Positions 33,623-42,496 of a stretch of DNA of 64,000 nucleotides are shown here, piece by piece. Origin of the DNA: an uncultured Anaerolineae bacterium (GTDB lineage Bacteria > Chloroflexota > Anaerolineae > Promineifilales > Promineifilaceae); the NCBI GenBank assembly GCA_905479495.1, contig CAJQMR010000006.1, positions 144,148 to 208,147 of the forward strand, read 5' to 3'. The notes under the pieces are model-generated. The model worked only from the letters and a program-made list of their open reading frames with translations. It was not told the DNA's origin and searched no databases. How positions within the stretch are numbered: position 1 is the stretch's first letter; every line of letters starts with the position of its first letter. The translations under genes were made by a program, and so were the position numbers.

Positions 33623-33675
33623 GCATCTTTGCTACGGCGTGGGCCTGAGGTTAGAATGATTGCTCGGAGGATTCT

Positions 33676-34479
33676 ATGTGGGAAAATCTTGTGACGATTT
33701 GGACGGCCGAAACCTGGTGGCGCGATCTGCTGCACATCAGCGTCTATTTTGTGCTGGCTTATCTGGTTTACCGGATGTCTGGTCGGATTGCCCAGCGGGT
33801 GCTGCGCCTGGGCGGTTTGGCTGGTAAGCGGCGCGAGATGCGTCAGGAGCGGCAGAAAACTTTAGTGAGTCTGGTGGCCAGTGCCGTTACTTTTTTGGCT
33901 GTGGTTACGGCCGTTTTGCTCAGCCTCAGTTTGTTTTTTGATGGCGAAACGTTGATTTGGCTGGTGGGTTTGTTTACGGCCGCTTTTGGCTTGGGCGCAC
34001 GGCCGTTGGTCAGCGATTATCTGACAGGCGTCGGTTTTTTATTTGAAGATACCTTTGATGTCGGTGAAAAAGTGGATATTTTGGGCAATGAAGGTGTGGT
34101 CGAAACTGTCAATTTGCGCACGACCACGCTGCGTGCTCCCAGCGGCGAGTTGTTTGTGGTGCCCAATGGCGAGATTCGTATCGTGCGCAACTTTAGCCGG
34201 GGCCGTTTTTCCCCAGCCACAATCTCGCTTAAGATCAATGCCGAAGATTTGAGCCGGGCATTGACCATTTTGGAAGAGTTGAGCAAAGAAGCGCCTTTGC
34301 TGCTGCCCAATTTACTGGAGCCGTGGCAAATTATCAGCGAATCTGGTTCGATTGGTCAGCAAACGGAGCTGACGTTGCTGGCCAAAGCGAAATACGCTAT
34401 GGGCGCGGAGATGCGGCCCAAGCTGTTGGCGTTGGTGCATGAGCGCCTAAATGAAGCGGGCATTCATCTGGCGGATTAA
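33676..34479 (+). CDS. MscS-family mechanosensitive channel
   Basis: A 267-residue small-conductance channel that releases solutes on hypo-osmotic shock. Two N-terminal membrane segments (LLHISVYFVLAYLVY; SLVASAVTFLAVVTAVLLSLSLF) precede the pore helix region LIWLVGLFTAAFGLGARPLVSDYLTGVGFLFED. The beta domain has the MscS signature DVGEKVDILGNEGVVETVNLRTTTLRAPSGELFVVPNGEI, followed by an alpha/beta C-terminal domain. The ATG has CGGAGG upstream at 9 nt. Confidence 0.92.
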   Translation: MWENLVTIWTAETWWRDLLHISVYFVLAYLVYRMSGRIAQRVLRLGGLAGKRREMRQERQKTLVSLVASAVTFLAVVTAVLLSLSLFFDGETLIWLVGLFTAAFGLGARPLVSDYLTGVGFLFEDTFDVGEKVDILGNEGVVETVNLRTTTLRAPSGELFVVPNGEIRIVRNFSRGRFSPATISLKINAEDLSRALTILEELSKEAPLLLPNLLEPWQIISESGSIGQQTELTLLAKAKYAMGAEMRPKLLALVHERLNEAGIHLAD

Positions 34480-34519
34480 GCGGCGAGTAACGGCCGTTTT
34501 GCCATGAGGGAGATAGCTG

Positions 34520-35005
34520 ATGGACAGAAAGCGGACAATTAGATTAGTGGGACTTATTGTTGTCGTTTGTTTGGTGGGAACGGCCGTTGCCGTTGTTGTC
34601 GGTCGCCTCCTGTTTGGCACAGTGCTAAACGAACCCACGACCGTTGAAATGGTGCTCGACGCGCCACAGCAAGTTGCGCTGCACGAACCTTTTGCCGTGA
34701 CGCTGCAACTGACCAATATTTTTACCGCCAGCCAGACGCTGCACAGCATTGATCTGGATACTGATTATCTGGAAAACATTCGTTTGGACAGCAGCACACC
34801 TGACTTTGGTGAGATACGGCCGTTGCCCCTCACCGGTTTTGCCAGCTACAGCTTTAACTGGCTGCTGCCAGCAAGACAAACTACAGAGATTGAACTACGG
34901 TTTATTCCTGAAAAAACAGGGCAAATTTCTGGACTGATGGATGTTTGCCTGGAAGATGGCACACTTTGCCAGGCACTTTCCCTGGAAACTGAAGTTGTAG
35001 AGTAA
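34520..35005 (+). CDS. Membrane-anchored hypothetical protein
   Basis: A 161-residue protein with an uncleaved-looking N-terminal anchor (RLVGLIVVVCLVGTAVAVVVGRLLFG) and an extracytoplasmic beta-sandwich-like domain (VALHEPFAVTLQLTNI, FASYSFNWLLPARQTTEIELRFIPEKTGQISG) reminiscent of CARDB/DUF11-type folds. No catalytic motif is visible. It lies 40 bp behind the MscS gene with GGGAG upstream of its ATG, so the two are probably co-transcribed; a role at the membrane surface is inferred only. Confidence 0.65.
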   Translation: MDRKRTIRLVGLIVVVCLVGTAVAVVVGRLLFGTVLNEPTTVEMVLDAPQQVALHEPFAVTLQLTNIFTASQTLHSIDLDTDYLENIRLDSSTPDFGEIRPLPLTGFASYSFNWLLPARQTTEIELRFIPEKTGQISGLMDVCLEDGTLCQALSLETEVVE

Positions 35006-35013
35006 AAAGCAAA

Positions 35014-35085
35014 TTCACCGCAGAAGCGCAGAGAGCGCAGAGTTTTTATTATTTTCCTCTGCGTTCTCCGCGTCTCCGCGGTCTA
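35014..35085. repeat. Intergenic short-word hairpin repeat (CGCAGAG type)
   Basis: CACCGCAGAAGCGCAGAGAGCGCAGAG on both period and sense is mirrored by CTCTGCGTTCTCCG and CGTCTCCGCGG, around an A/T-rich loop. It separates two convergent genes and may terminate both. Confidence 0.75.
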
Positions 35086-35088
35086 TTC

Positions 35089-36327
35089 TTACATGTTGTC
35101 TACGATGGCCTGGGCAAACTCAGAGCACTTAAGCTTGGTGGCCCCTTCAATCTGGCGGTGCAGATCGTAGGTAACGGTTTTGTCCTGAATGGTCTTGGTC
35201 ATGGCTTCTACAATCATTTCACCCGCTTCCGTCCATCCCATGTACTCCAACATCATCACCCCGCTAAGGATAAGGCTGCCGGGATTGACCTGGTCTTTGC
35301 CCGCATATTTGGGCGCAGTGCCGTGGGTGGCTTCAAACAAGGCCACGCCGTCGCCAATATTGCCACCGGGAGCCATGCCGAGTCCGCCAACCTGGGCAGC
35401 GGCCGCATCACTCATATAGTCGCCGTTTAGGTTCAACGTGGCGATGACGTCGTAATCGGCCGTACGGGTGAGCAGCTGTTGCAGCATGTTATCGGCAATC
35501 ACATCTTTGATGATGATATCCTGGCCGTTGTTGGGATTTTTCATGGTGTGCCAGGGCCCGCCATCCAGTGGTGTTGCCCCAAATTCGTCCCGCGCTATTT
35601 CATAACCCCAGTCGCGGAAAGCGCCTTCGGTGAACTTCATGATATTGCCTTTATGCACCAGACTGACGGAGCTGCGATTGTGGTCGATGGCATATTGCAG
35701 CGCCTGACGTACCAGGCGCTTGGTGCCAAACTCGCTTACCGGCTTAATACCAATGGCGGAAGCATCGCGCACGTTTTTGCCCAGCTCGTCGCGCAAAAGG
35801 GCGATGACTTTGTTGGCTTCGGGGGAATTGGCCACAAATTCAATACCAGAGTAGACGTCTTCGGTGTTTTCACGGTACAGCACGATGTCCATCCGTTCGG
35901 GATGTTTCATGGGGCTTGGGGTGCCGGGGATGTAACGAACGGGACGAACGCAAGCGTACAAATCCAGCACCTGGCGCAAGGTCACGTTCAGGCTGCGGAA
36001 GCCACCGCCAATGGGAGTGGTCAGTGGGCCTTTAATGCCAACAACAAATTCGCGCATGGCTGCGAAGGTTTCTTCTGGCATGTAATCGCCGTCGTAGACT
36101 TCGGCTGCTTTTTCGCCAGAGTAGATCTCCATCCAGGCGATTTTGCGCTTGCCGCCGTAGGCTTTTTCTACGGCCGAATTCCAAACGTGCAGCGAGGCGG
36201 GGGTAATATCGACGCCAATGCCGTCTCCCTCAATATAGGCCACAATGGGGTTATCGGGCACAGTTAATTGGCCGTCAGCAAAGGTGATTTTTTCGCCATT
36301 CGGTACTTTGATATGGGCATAACTCAT
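35089..36327 (-). CDS. icd: Isocitrate dehydrogenase (NADP type)
   Basis: A 412-residue TCA-cycle enzyme converting isocitrate to 2-oxoglutarate and CO2. It follows the E. coli Icd plan: [33 protein letters not shown] with the substrate-binding Ser, [51 protein letters not shown], and [22 protein letters not shown], where Lys-Tyr fits NADP preference. AAGGAG precedes the ATG. With aceA in the same window, this gene defines the isocitrate branch point. Confidence 0.96.
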   Translation of the reverse strand: MSYAHIKVPNGEKITFADGQLTVPDNPIVAYIEGDGIGVDITPASLHVWNSAVEKAYGGKRKIAWMEIYSGEKAAEVYDGDYMPEETFAAMREFVVGIKGPLTTPIGGGFRSLNVTLRQVLDLYACVRPVRYIPGTPSPMKHPERMDIVLYRENTEDVYSGIEFVANSPEANKVIALLRDELGKNVRDASAIGIKPVSEFGTKRLVRQALQYAIDHNRSSVSLVHKGNIMKFTEGAFRDWGYEIARDEFGATPLDGGPWHTMKNPNNGQDIIIKDVIADNMLQQLLTRTADYDVIATLNLNGDYMSDAAAAQVGGLGMAPGGNIGDGVALFEATHGTAPKYAGKDQVNPGSLILSGVMMLEYMGWTEAGEMIVEAMTKTIQDKTVTYDLHRQIEGATKLKCSEFAQAIVDNM

Positions 36328-36344
36328 GGATTGCTCTCCTTAAA

Positions 36345-36445
36345 CTAATGAATTAACGCAGAGACGCGGAGGGGCGATCTTATTGCACAGAGAAAAACTA
36401 CCAGGGGCATAAGGCCACATCTGCGAAATCTGCTGAGGTTTTAAT
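36345..36445. repeat. Intergenic short-word repeat (CGCAGAG/CTGCGAAAT type)
   Basis: ACGCAGAGACGCGGAGG and GCACAGAG on the left; ACATCTGCGAAATCTGC on the right. Pairing is patchy. It precedes icd on its 5' side. Confidence 0.45.
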
Positions 36446-36498
36446 TGCTTTGGCTTCCCAGTGGATTATACGCGATTGGCGGAAATGGGGAAATGGGA

Positions 36499-36538
36499 AA
36501 CGGCCGTATCCACAGGGATTTTGGGGGATACGGCCGTT
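36499..36538. terminator. Hairpin built from two ACGGCCGT copies
   Basis: AACGGCCGTATCC (36499-36511) pairs perfectly with GGATACGGCCGTT (36526-36538), loop 14 nt. It lies just behind the minus-strand gene ending at 36568; on that strand a moderate T-rich stretch follows (TTTCCCATTTCC). Confidence 0.6.
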
Positions 36539-36567
36539 CATTTTGTACATCAAAGAAGGGCACTTAA

Positions 36568-38088
36568 TTATCTGGCTGGTGGCCGTACACGAATTGGGGC
36601 CTCATGTGGTAGGGGCAGTGCCGTCACAAATTCGGGTCCGCCCACCGGGCGAGGTACCCTAGTGTCGTGAATTGTTGCAGTAATAACACGTCCCCATAGG
36701 TCTGTCTTAATGACGTGTTTTTGTGCCCGAACAGTTTCCCCGCGCACCTGTCCATTTGCGTTAAAGTTAGGCAGATCTCGGTGAAGTCCTGTAAGCGTAA
36801 TGCCCCCTTCTTCATTTCGCTTCACACTGACCCATTGAATATGGTGCATGGTGCCCTCAATTTCCAGAGCCTGTTTCGCTTCCCAACTTACGACTCGTGT
36901 CATACTTGCCACTGAATAAAAGAGAGGTGGGGGCAATTGCCCATCCACTTTTTTAACATACGCTTTGATGCTTCTCATAACAATGAAAACGGATATAAAA
37001 ACAGGCAAACCAACCATGACCGCCCAAACAAGCAGGAAGCGAATATCAGCCATGATCTCTTTTTTCAATTGTTCAATTGCTTTGGCACGAGCCTTGTCGA
37101 TTTTTTCTAATTCCTGCGTACGACGCGCCTCAATGATGTCAGGGCTTTCTTGGCGAATAATGTTTAACTCATTCAAGGCGGCTGTAACAACAGCTGATAA
37201 TTTTTCAGAAAAAGTGGCAACTTCTTGTTCAAATTGTGGAGAAGCGTTCGTGGGCATACCTGTTAGTAAATTGTCCATATCATCGGCGATGGCTTCTAAA
37301 TTCGCCGCAGTGTTCTCCAAGTCTTGATTAACCAGCTCGCCAACATCTGTTGCTGCTTTTTCGACCTCGGCTTCTGGTGACGGTTCAACAACTTTGATCC
37401 CATATTGAATGACTCTTGGCGCAAGCACAAAAAAGATCAGGGGAATGAGAACCGAAGCTAGCAAGACCCAGGAAAAACCACGTATCCATAAGGCACGTTC
37501 TTCATCAGGTGCATCTGGTTTTATCTTGGCAATGTGTTTGCCCTCTCGTAGTTTGCCCCAATGTTGGGTGAGTTCAACAATTAAACTCAAAACTGCAAAA
37601 GGGATAAAGATGGCTAGAAAAATAATTTGAAGCCAGGAGCGAAGCGGGATAAGCAAAGTTAGAAAGCTGAACACGGCCGCCAGTAATAAGGCGTAACGAA
37701 TATGCGGGAAACGTGAGACGTATTTTTGCCAAAGGTTCTGGTTGTCATTGTTTTGTAACAACAACCAGTTGCGATTGTCGGCACCACAACGGGGGCAATG
37801 AATTTTGTAAGGGGTAAACTTTGTTGGCGGTTGCTGTAAAAATTCGGGCTGTTCGGAATTCTCTACCTGTGCAGGAATCTGTAAAGGTTGAGGTACCACT
37901 GGGCGTCGCTGTCTGTTGTCTTCTTGTCGTAAATTGATTTGGTTTGCTTCATGGGATAGGACGCGCCACTGCCTTTCTTGTGGTTCACCGATGCGGTGCC
38001 CTTCGGTGATAGCAAATTTTTCTTTGCAGCTTACACAGGTGATGTGTCGGGTCGTGTGGACATCTGGATACTCGGGTAGGTTGAACAC
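36568..38088 (-). CDS. Zinc-ribbon membrane protein, unknown function
   Basis: A 506-residue protein. The N-terminal cytoplasmic part carries CVSCKEKF (near residue 18) and, about 80 residues later, CPRCGADN; these two CxxC pairs probably bind one zinc. Two adjacent membrane segments follow (YALLLAAVFSFLTLLIPL; IIFLAIFIPFAVLSLIVEL), a third (WVLLASVLIPLIFFVLAPRV), a long helical extracytoplasmic domain (about 230-340), and a last segment (FLLVWAVMVGLPVFISVFIVM). The tail has a conserved-looking DLWGRVITATIHDTRVPRPVGG. No family is recognised. Confidence 0.7.
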   Translation of the reverse strand: MFNLPEYPDVHTTRHITCVSCKEKFAITEGHRIGEPQERQWRVLSHEANQINLRQEDNRQRRPVVPQPLQIPAQVENSEQPEFLQQPPTKFTPYKIHCPRCGADNRNWLLLQNNDNQNLWQKYVSRFPHIRYALLLAAVFSFLTLLIPLRSWLQIIFLAIFIPFAVLSLIVELTQHWGKLREGKHIAKIKPDAPDEERALWIRGFSWVLLASVLIPLIFFVLAPRVIQYGIKVVEPSPEAEVEKAATDVGELVNQDLENTAANLEAIADDMDNLLTGMPTNASPQFEQEVATFSEKLSAVVTAALNELNIIRQESPDIIEARRTQELEKIDKARAKAIEQLKKEIMADIRFLLVWAVMVGLPVFISVFIVMRSIKAYVKKVDGQLPPPLFYSVASMTRVVSWEAKQALEIEGTMHHIQWVSVKRNEEGGITLTGLHRDLPNFNANGQVRGETVRAQKHVIKTDLWGRVITATIHDTRVPRPVGGPEFVTALPLPHEAPIRVRPPAR

Positions 38089-38546
38089 GGTACACCTCTT
38101 CTGTAGACGGCCGTTCCCCTAGAACAGCCATCACGCCTTCTCCACAACTGGCGGTGGAGACAGAAATAAGAGATCAGGGAGTGAACTTACGCCATTTTTA
38201 TACGGTTAATTGAACTGGAGGGAACATCGCCCCAAACCAAAAGCTCGATCAATAGTAAGTTTATTACACAACCCTGAAAGTAAAGAAGCCATTATGCGAC
38301 CAATGGCAACGATGTTTATAGCATACTGAAACTGACTGCCGCTGACAAGGTCCTGTTAAGCGGGTAACGGTAAAAAGTTGCTTGTGTCGTTAATCTGTTT
38401 AGAAATTGTTGTGAAAAGTGAAAGCGTGCAAAAGTAGTTTCTCTCCTGTGGCCACTCCCTGTTACTTTTTACTTTTCACTTGTACCTGCTTTTCACTGTA
38501 TAATGTTTTTGTCTCCAGTTGAAAGGTATAGGCAAGGAGCATAAAT
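38089..38546. other. Gene-free interval of 458 bp
   Basis: The interval separates two divergent genes. One ACGGCCGTT copy is near 38107. A perfect TATAAT at 38499-38504 lies 42 bp before the protease gene and may be its -10 box. Words of the type AAAAGTGAAAG and TACTTTTCACTT near 38412-38495 form a weak repeat hairpin. I see no RNA gene or reading frame. Confidence 0.5.
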
Positions 38547-39662
38547 ATGACAACCTTTAGCCCAGAACAGATGGAACAGGCAACGGCCGTTCTTAATTCG
38601 GTCCGTGATGAATGGTTAGCGCGTGAAGGGGTTACGGCCGTTGACCTGGGGTTTAAATGGTCAGAAGGTTTGATGACCGGCAAGCTTTCGATTCGCGTGC
38701 ATGTTGCCCAAAAAGTGCCTGTATCGGAGTTGTCTGAAGCAGACTTGTTCCCCAAAGAAGTAGAAGGTATTCCGGTTGATGTGATCGAAGCGGAGTACGG
38801 TTTGCAATTGCTTCCGGGGCAAACTCAACTGGAAGCCGCCCCCGAAGCGCGCAAAGCGCGCTACGATCCCATTCCCTTGGGCGTGAGTGCGGGTAATCCG
38901 CGTATCACGGCTGGTACGTTGGGAGCCAAAGTGTATGATGCGACCAGTCTGCTGCCGATGGTATTGAGCAACTGGCATGTTTTTGTCGGTAATCCAGCTG
39001 CTGCACCGGGTGAACCAATCTGGCAGCCAGGGTCATTGGATGGCGGCAACAGTGGCGATACCTTTGCCACGCTTAGCCGTTCTGTGCTTGGCCCTTACGA
39101 TGCGGCCGTCGCGCAGCTTACCAACAGCCGCGAAGTTATAACAGAAACGCTGGATGGCGATACGATTGAAGATGTAACAACGCCGCAATTGGGGATGATG
39201 GTATGGAAAAGCGGCCGTACGACTGAGCGTACTGAAGGGTTTATTGATGGCATCAAAATGACCACGTCCATTAATTATGGGGCCGCAGGTGTGCGGGCAA
39301 TCCAAAATGTCGTGCGCATTGTGCCTCGCCCTGGTGTGGGCGATGTGGAAATTAGCATGGGGGGTGATTCTGGCTCGATTTGGGTGGATGAGGCCAGCGG
39401 TAAGGGAATTGGACTGCACTTTGCTGGTGAAGTGGGCAATGCGCCAGAGCATGGCCTGGCGAATGAGCTTCAGCCGGTATTGGAAATGCTTAATGTGTTG
39501 ATGCCCGCCCAACGGCCGTCTGAACCCGACCCAGATCCAGTGCCAGATCCAATTGAACCACCACCGCCAACTGATGATGACTTTCCCCAGCCGCCTCAGC
39601 CTGGCTTTTTCCAGCGCCTGTGGCACAGTATTAAAAGCTTCTGGCAAAATCTTTTTGGCTAA
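38547..39662 (+). CDS. Trypsin-like serine protease domain protein
   Basis: A 371-residue protein with a chymotrypsin-fold catalytic triad: His in VLSNWHVFVG, Asp in LGPYDAAVAQL, Ser in MGGDSGSIW. The N-terminal 80 residues (GVTAVDLGFKWSEGLMTGKLSIRVHVAQK) form a small domain often found before such proteases in environmental bacteria. The C-terminus is Pro/Asp-rich and ends with an amphipathic FFQRLWHSIKSFWQNLFG. No export signal is visible, so location is uncertain. A CAAGGAG site precedes the ATG. Confidence 0.85.
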   Translation: MTTFSPEQMEQATAVLNSVRDEWLAREGVTAVDLGFKWSEGLMTGKLSIRVHVAQKVPVSELSEADLFPKEVEGIPVDVIEAEYGLQLLPGQTQLEAAPEARKARYDPIPLGVSAGNPRITAGTLGAKVYDATSLLPMVLSNWHVFVGNPAAAPGEPIWQPGSLDGGNSGDTFATLSRSVLGPYDAAVAQLTNSREVITETLDGDTIEDVTTPQLGMMVWKSGRTTERTEGFIDGIKMTTSINYGAAGVRAIQNVVRIVPRPGVGDVEISMGGDSGSIWVDEASGKGIGLHFAGEVGNAPEHGLANELQPVLEMLNVLMPAQRPSEPDPDPVPDPIEPPPPTDDDFPQPPQPGFFQRLWHSIKSFWQNLFG

Positions 39663-39775
39663 TGGTGTTTACTCTGGGCTGGCAATCTTAACAATTTCTA
39701 AGTGAAGTCAAATCGGCGGGACCTCTCACCTGGTGACCCGTTAAAATAAAGGCAACAAAAAGGTTGCTCTATTCT

Positions 39776-39828
39776 TTTCCCGGAAACTTTTTGATGAACC
39801 ACTGTGCTGTAAGATCGTTTCCGGGAAA
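39776..39828. repeat. Inverted repeat TTTCCCGGAAAC
   Basis: TTTCCCGGAAAC (39776-39787) and its exact complement (39817-39828) form a 12-bp stem around 29 nt. A related element with two mismatches is at 58622-58676, so this is a dispersed repeat. Confidence 0.6.
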
Positions 39829-39877
39829 CTCGCTGAATGTAGAATCTCTTTTGTAATAAATTTGTAGTGGGTTTGTA

Positions 39878-41635
39878 ATGGGCCGTAAGTTTCTCGCGTT
39901 TACCGTACTGTTTCTCTTTCTGATATTAGCTGGTTGCACCACTCCATCTAATTTGCCAGATGAGGCCGTTATACCTACGGCCGTTTCCAGCAATCCCACC
40001 ACACCGCCCGAAACGGCCGTCTCTCCCGACAGCCCCACCACAGAAATTCCGCCGACGAATACGGCTGTGCCCAGTCCCGTACCAACAGAAACGGCCGTAC
40101 CGCCTCAACCTGATCTCGCTATCCAAAACGAGGACGTTTTCCTTTATCCTGTGCCAGATATTTATGCAGGGGATAGCGTCACCTTCCAGGTATTGGCCCA
40201 CGTACCGGACACTGTGGATCCACAATCGGTGACCGTGCATGTGCTGGTGGATTACCAGGATGTTGCTGAAGGAACCCTGAGTGCTCGCAATCTGGCCGGG
40301 GACGCTGTGGGGCTATTTGAATGGGCCTGGGACACTACAGATGAGACAGGAGAGCATCTGGTTCACGTTATTCTAGACCGTTACGATACCGTTACTGTGG
40401 GGGATGAAAACCGGACCAATAATCAGGTGGAGCTAAATGTTTCAGTGCTCGATCCGCTGATGTTGCCACCCAATGAGCGCAACGCTACCTGGGTCACAGC
40501 TGAAACCGACTGCTGTATCATTCACGTGGTTAGCGGTACGGCCGCATACCGGGATTTGCCAGACTTGTCGGTGCAGGTAGAAACGGCCGTGCAGCAAGCT
40601 GCTCTTCAGCTCGAAGAAGAACTCTCGCGCAAAATTGATGTTTATTTGATTGATCGCGTCATCGGGCAGGGTGGCTACGCGGGCAATGCGGTTGTTATTT
40701 CCTACTTAGATCGACAATACGCCAGCCAGGGTTTTGAACAGGTGCTCACCCACGAAGCTGTACACATCATTGACCGCCAGTTTGCCCCAGAACGAATTAC
40801 CTTCATGGCTGAAGGGTTGGCTGTCTGGGGCAGCGGCGGACATTACAAGCCAGAGGATATTGACCCGCGCGCAGCCGCTCTGGTAAAGCTCAACCAATAC
40901 GTCCCATTGGCTGAACTTATTGATAATTTTTACCCGGTGCAGCATGAAATTGGCTATCTGGAAGCGGCCGGGTTTGTGAACTACCTTGTTAATACGTACG
41001 GTTGGCCTCAATTTAAGCAGTTTTACACTGATGTAACCGCCGAAGATGCCGCCACCATGTCACAGGCCGTAGACTTGAACTTACAGCAATATTTTGGCAT
41101 CACCCTGGCTCAGGCAGAGGCCGACTGGCTGGCCTATCTGAACAATTTGCCAGAAGATCGGAATGTGCTCATTGATCTGCAAACAACCATTCGTTACTAC
41201 AACGTCATGCGCCGCTACCAGCGCTTTTATGATCCCACCGCCTACTTCTTGACCGCCTGGCTGCCTTACCCTGGCGCTTTGCAAACAGATGGCAATCCAG
41301 CTGACCTCACCCGCCATCCGCAAGGCGAAATTAATGTCACGCTAGAGGTGATGTTGCAAGCGGCTGATATGGCTTCGCGGGCTGGCGATTACAACAAAGC
41401 CAATGTGTTACTAGACAGCGTCACCCGTATTCTGGACAATGATGGCGTTTTCATTGATCCTTTGGCCGCCAGCTACTTAAATTTGGTGCGTTTGTTGAGC
41501 AATCAGGGGTATGAAGTTCAGGCTGTTGTGCTGGAAGGGGATCGGGCCATTGTCCAGGCGAGTACAGCGAATACGGCCGTTCTCACCCAACTTACGCTTA
41601 CCTTATCCGGCCAGAATTGGATACTTTCCAACTAG
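39878..41635 (+). CDS. Lipoprotein with gluzincin-type metallopeptidase domain
   Basis: A 585-residue lipoprotein (signal LAFTVLFLFLILAGC). A Thr/Pro linker of about 50 residues contains T-A-V five times. A CARDB-like beta domain (about 80-190) follows. The peptidase-like domain has LTHEAVHIIDRQFAPERITFMAEGLAVWGSG: HExxH zinc ligands with the downstream Glu in EGLAVW, as in MA-clan gluzincins. The C-terminus (about 430-585) is helical then beta. Substrate is unknown; surface proteolysis or peptidoglycan-associated work is possible. Confidence 0.82.
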   Translation: MGRKFLAFTVLFLFLILAGCTTPSNLPDEAVIPTAVSSNPTTPPETAVSPDSPTTEIPPTNTAVPSPVPTETAVPPQPDLAIQNEDVFLYPVPDIYAGDSVTFQVLAHVPDTVDPQSVTVHVLVDYQDVAEGTLSARNLAGDAVGLFEWAWDTTDETGEHLVHVILDRYDTVTVGDENRTNNQVELNVSVLDPLMLPPNERNATWVTAETDCCIIHVVSGTAAYRDLPDLSVQVETAVQQAALQLEEELSRKIDVYLIDRVIGQGGYAGNAVVISYLDRQYASQGFEQVLTHEAVHIIDRQFAPERITFMAEGLAVWGSGGHYKPEDIDPRAAALVKLNQYVPLAELIDNFYPVQHEIGYLEAAGFVNYLVNTYGWPQFKQFYTDVTAEDAATMSQAVDLNLQQYFGITLAQAEADWLAYLNNLPEDRNVLIDLQTTIRYYNVMRRYQRFYDPTAYFLTAWLPYPGALQTDGNPADLTRHPQGEINVTLEVMLQAADMASRAGDYNKANVLLDSVTRILDNDGVFIDPLAASYLNLVRLLSNQGYEVQAVVLEGDRAIVQASTANTAVLTQLTLTLSGQNWILSN

Positions 41636-41686
41636 CCTGCAATCAAACTTTTTTGCTACTGGCATCATGGATAAATTTTAACTTTA

Positions 41687-41695
41687 TGCTACAAT
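41687..41695 (+). promoter_or_regulatory. Extended -10 promoter element
   Basis: TGC-TACAAT forms an extended -10 box about 105 bp before the BFN gene; no clear -35 box. Confidence 0.35.
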
Positions 41696-41799
41696 GCCCT
41701 AAGTGTGAGCAGAAGATCAATCACTGTTCTCAGTAGTCACCTAGCACCTGTCATTCCATAATACAAGAAGCCGACAGGCGCTAACGAAAGAGGGTAAAC

Positions 41800-42309
41800 A
41801 TGATCGAAGTTGTCGTAGACAGCATCCGCATCAGCCTTGTGTCTCAACATCGCATCGTGGTGCTAAAAGAAATAGATAGCGAACGCCAATTACCCATCTG
41901 GATTGGCCCGTATGAAGCGGACGCCATCACCATCGAACTCCAAGATGTGGAAATGGCTCGTCCGGTCACCCATGACTTGCTCAAAAATGTCATCACCTCC
42001 ATGGGCGGCAAAGTTTCCCATGTACTTATTAAAGCTTTAAACGATGGCGTCTTTTACGCCAGTCTCTTTATTGATGTTAACGGTGAGCTGCAAGAAATTG
42101 ATAGCCGCTCCTCAGATGCCATTGCTTTGGCTGTGCGCGTTAAGGTGCCCGTTTTTGTCAATCAAGAAGTCATGGACGAAGTTGGTGTGCTGCCCGAACC
42201 AGATATTTTGCAGGAAGAAACCAAAGAGGGTGGTGCTGAAGAACCAGAAGTTTCAGATATTTTCACTGATTTTGTCGATACGCTTGACTTTGAAGATTTC
42301 GACGAATAG
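41800..42309 (+). CDS. Bifunctional nuclease (BFN/DUF151) family protein
   Basis: A 169-residue protein of the DUF151 family, members of which have nuclease activity in plants and archaeal-type proteins. The core is IEVVVDSIRISLVSQHRIVVLKE, LPIWIGPYEADAITIELQ, PVTHDLLKNVI, YASLFIDVNGELQEIDSRSSDAIALAVRVKVPVFV. An acidic tail of 40 residues follows. AGAGGG precedes the ATG. It lies 187 bp before dnaB in the same direction. Confidence 0.9.
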   Translation: MIEVVVDSIRISLVSQHRIVVLKEIDSERQLPIWIGPYEADAITIELQDVEMARPVTHDLLKNVITSMGGKVSHVLIKALNDGVFYASLFIDVNGELQEIDSRSSDAIALAVRVKVPVFVNQEVMDEVGVLPEPDILQEETKEGGAEEPEVSDIFTDFVDTLDFEDFDE

Positions 42310-42399
42310 CGTGTGATCCCACATAAAAACAACACAAATTAAACAATGGACGTAGACGTGAAATGTACCATCCGGGCATTTCACGTTTTCATTCATAGA

Positions 42400-42475
42400 A
42401 TTCATCCAAAGAACCACGGAGAATAAGGGAAACATGAGACATGAAAACAAGTTTCTGTCTCCTTTGTGGCCACGA
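42400..42475. repeat. Intergenic short-word hairpin repeat (CCACGGAG type)
   Basis: AACCACGGAGAATAAGG and GAGACATGAAAAC on the left; GTTTCTGTCTCC and TTTGTGGCC on the right form an imperfect hairpin just before dnaB. Confidence 0.45.
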
Positions 42476-42496
42476 TTTGGATAAATACCAAAGCTT

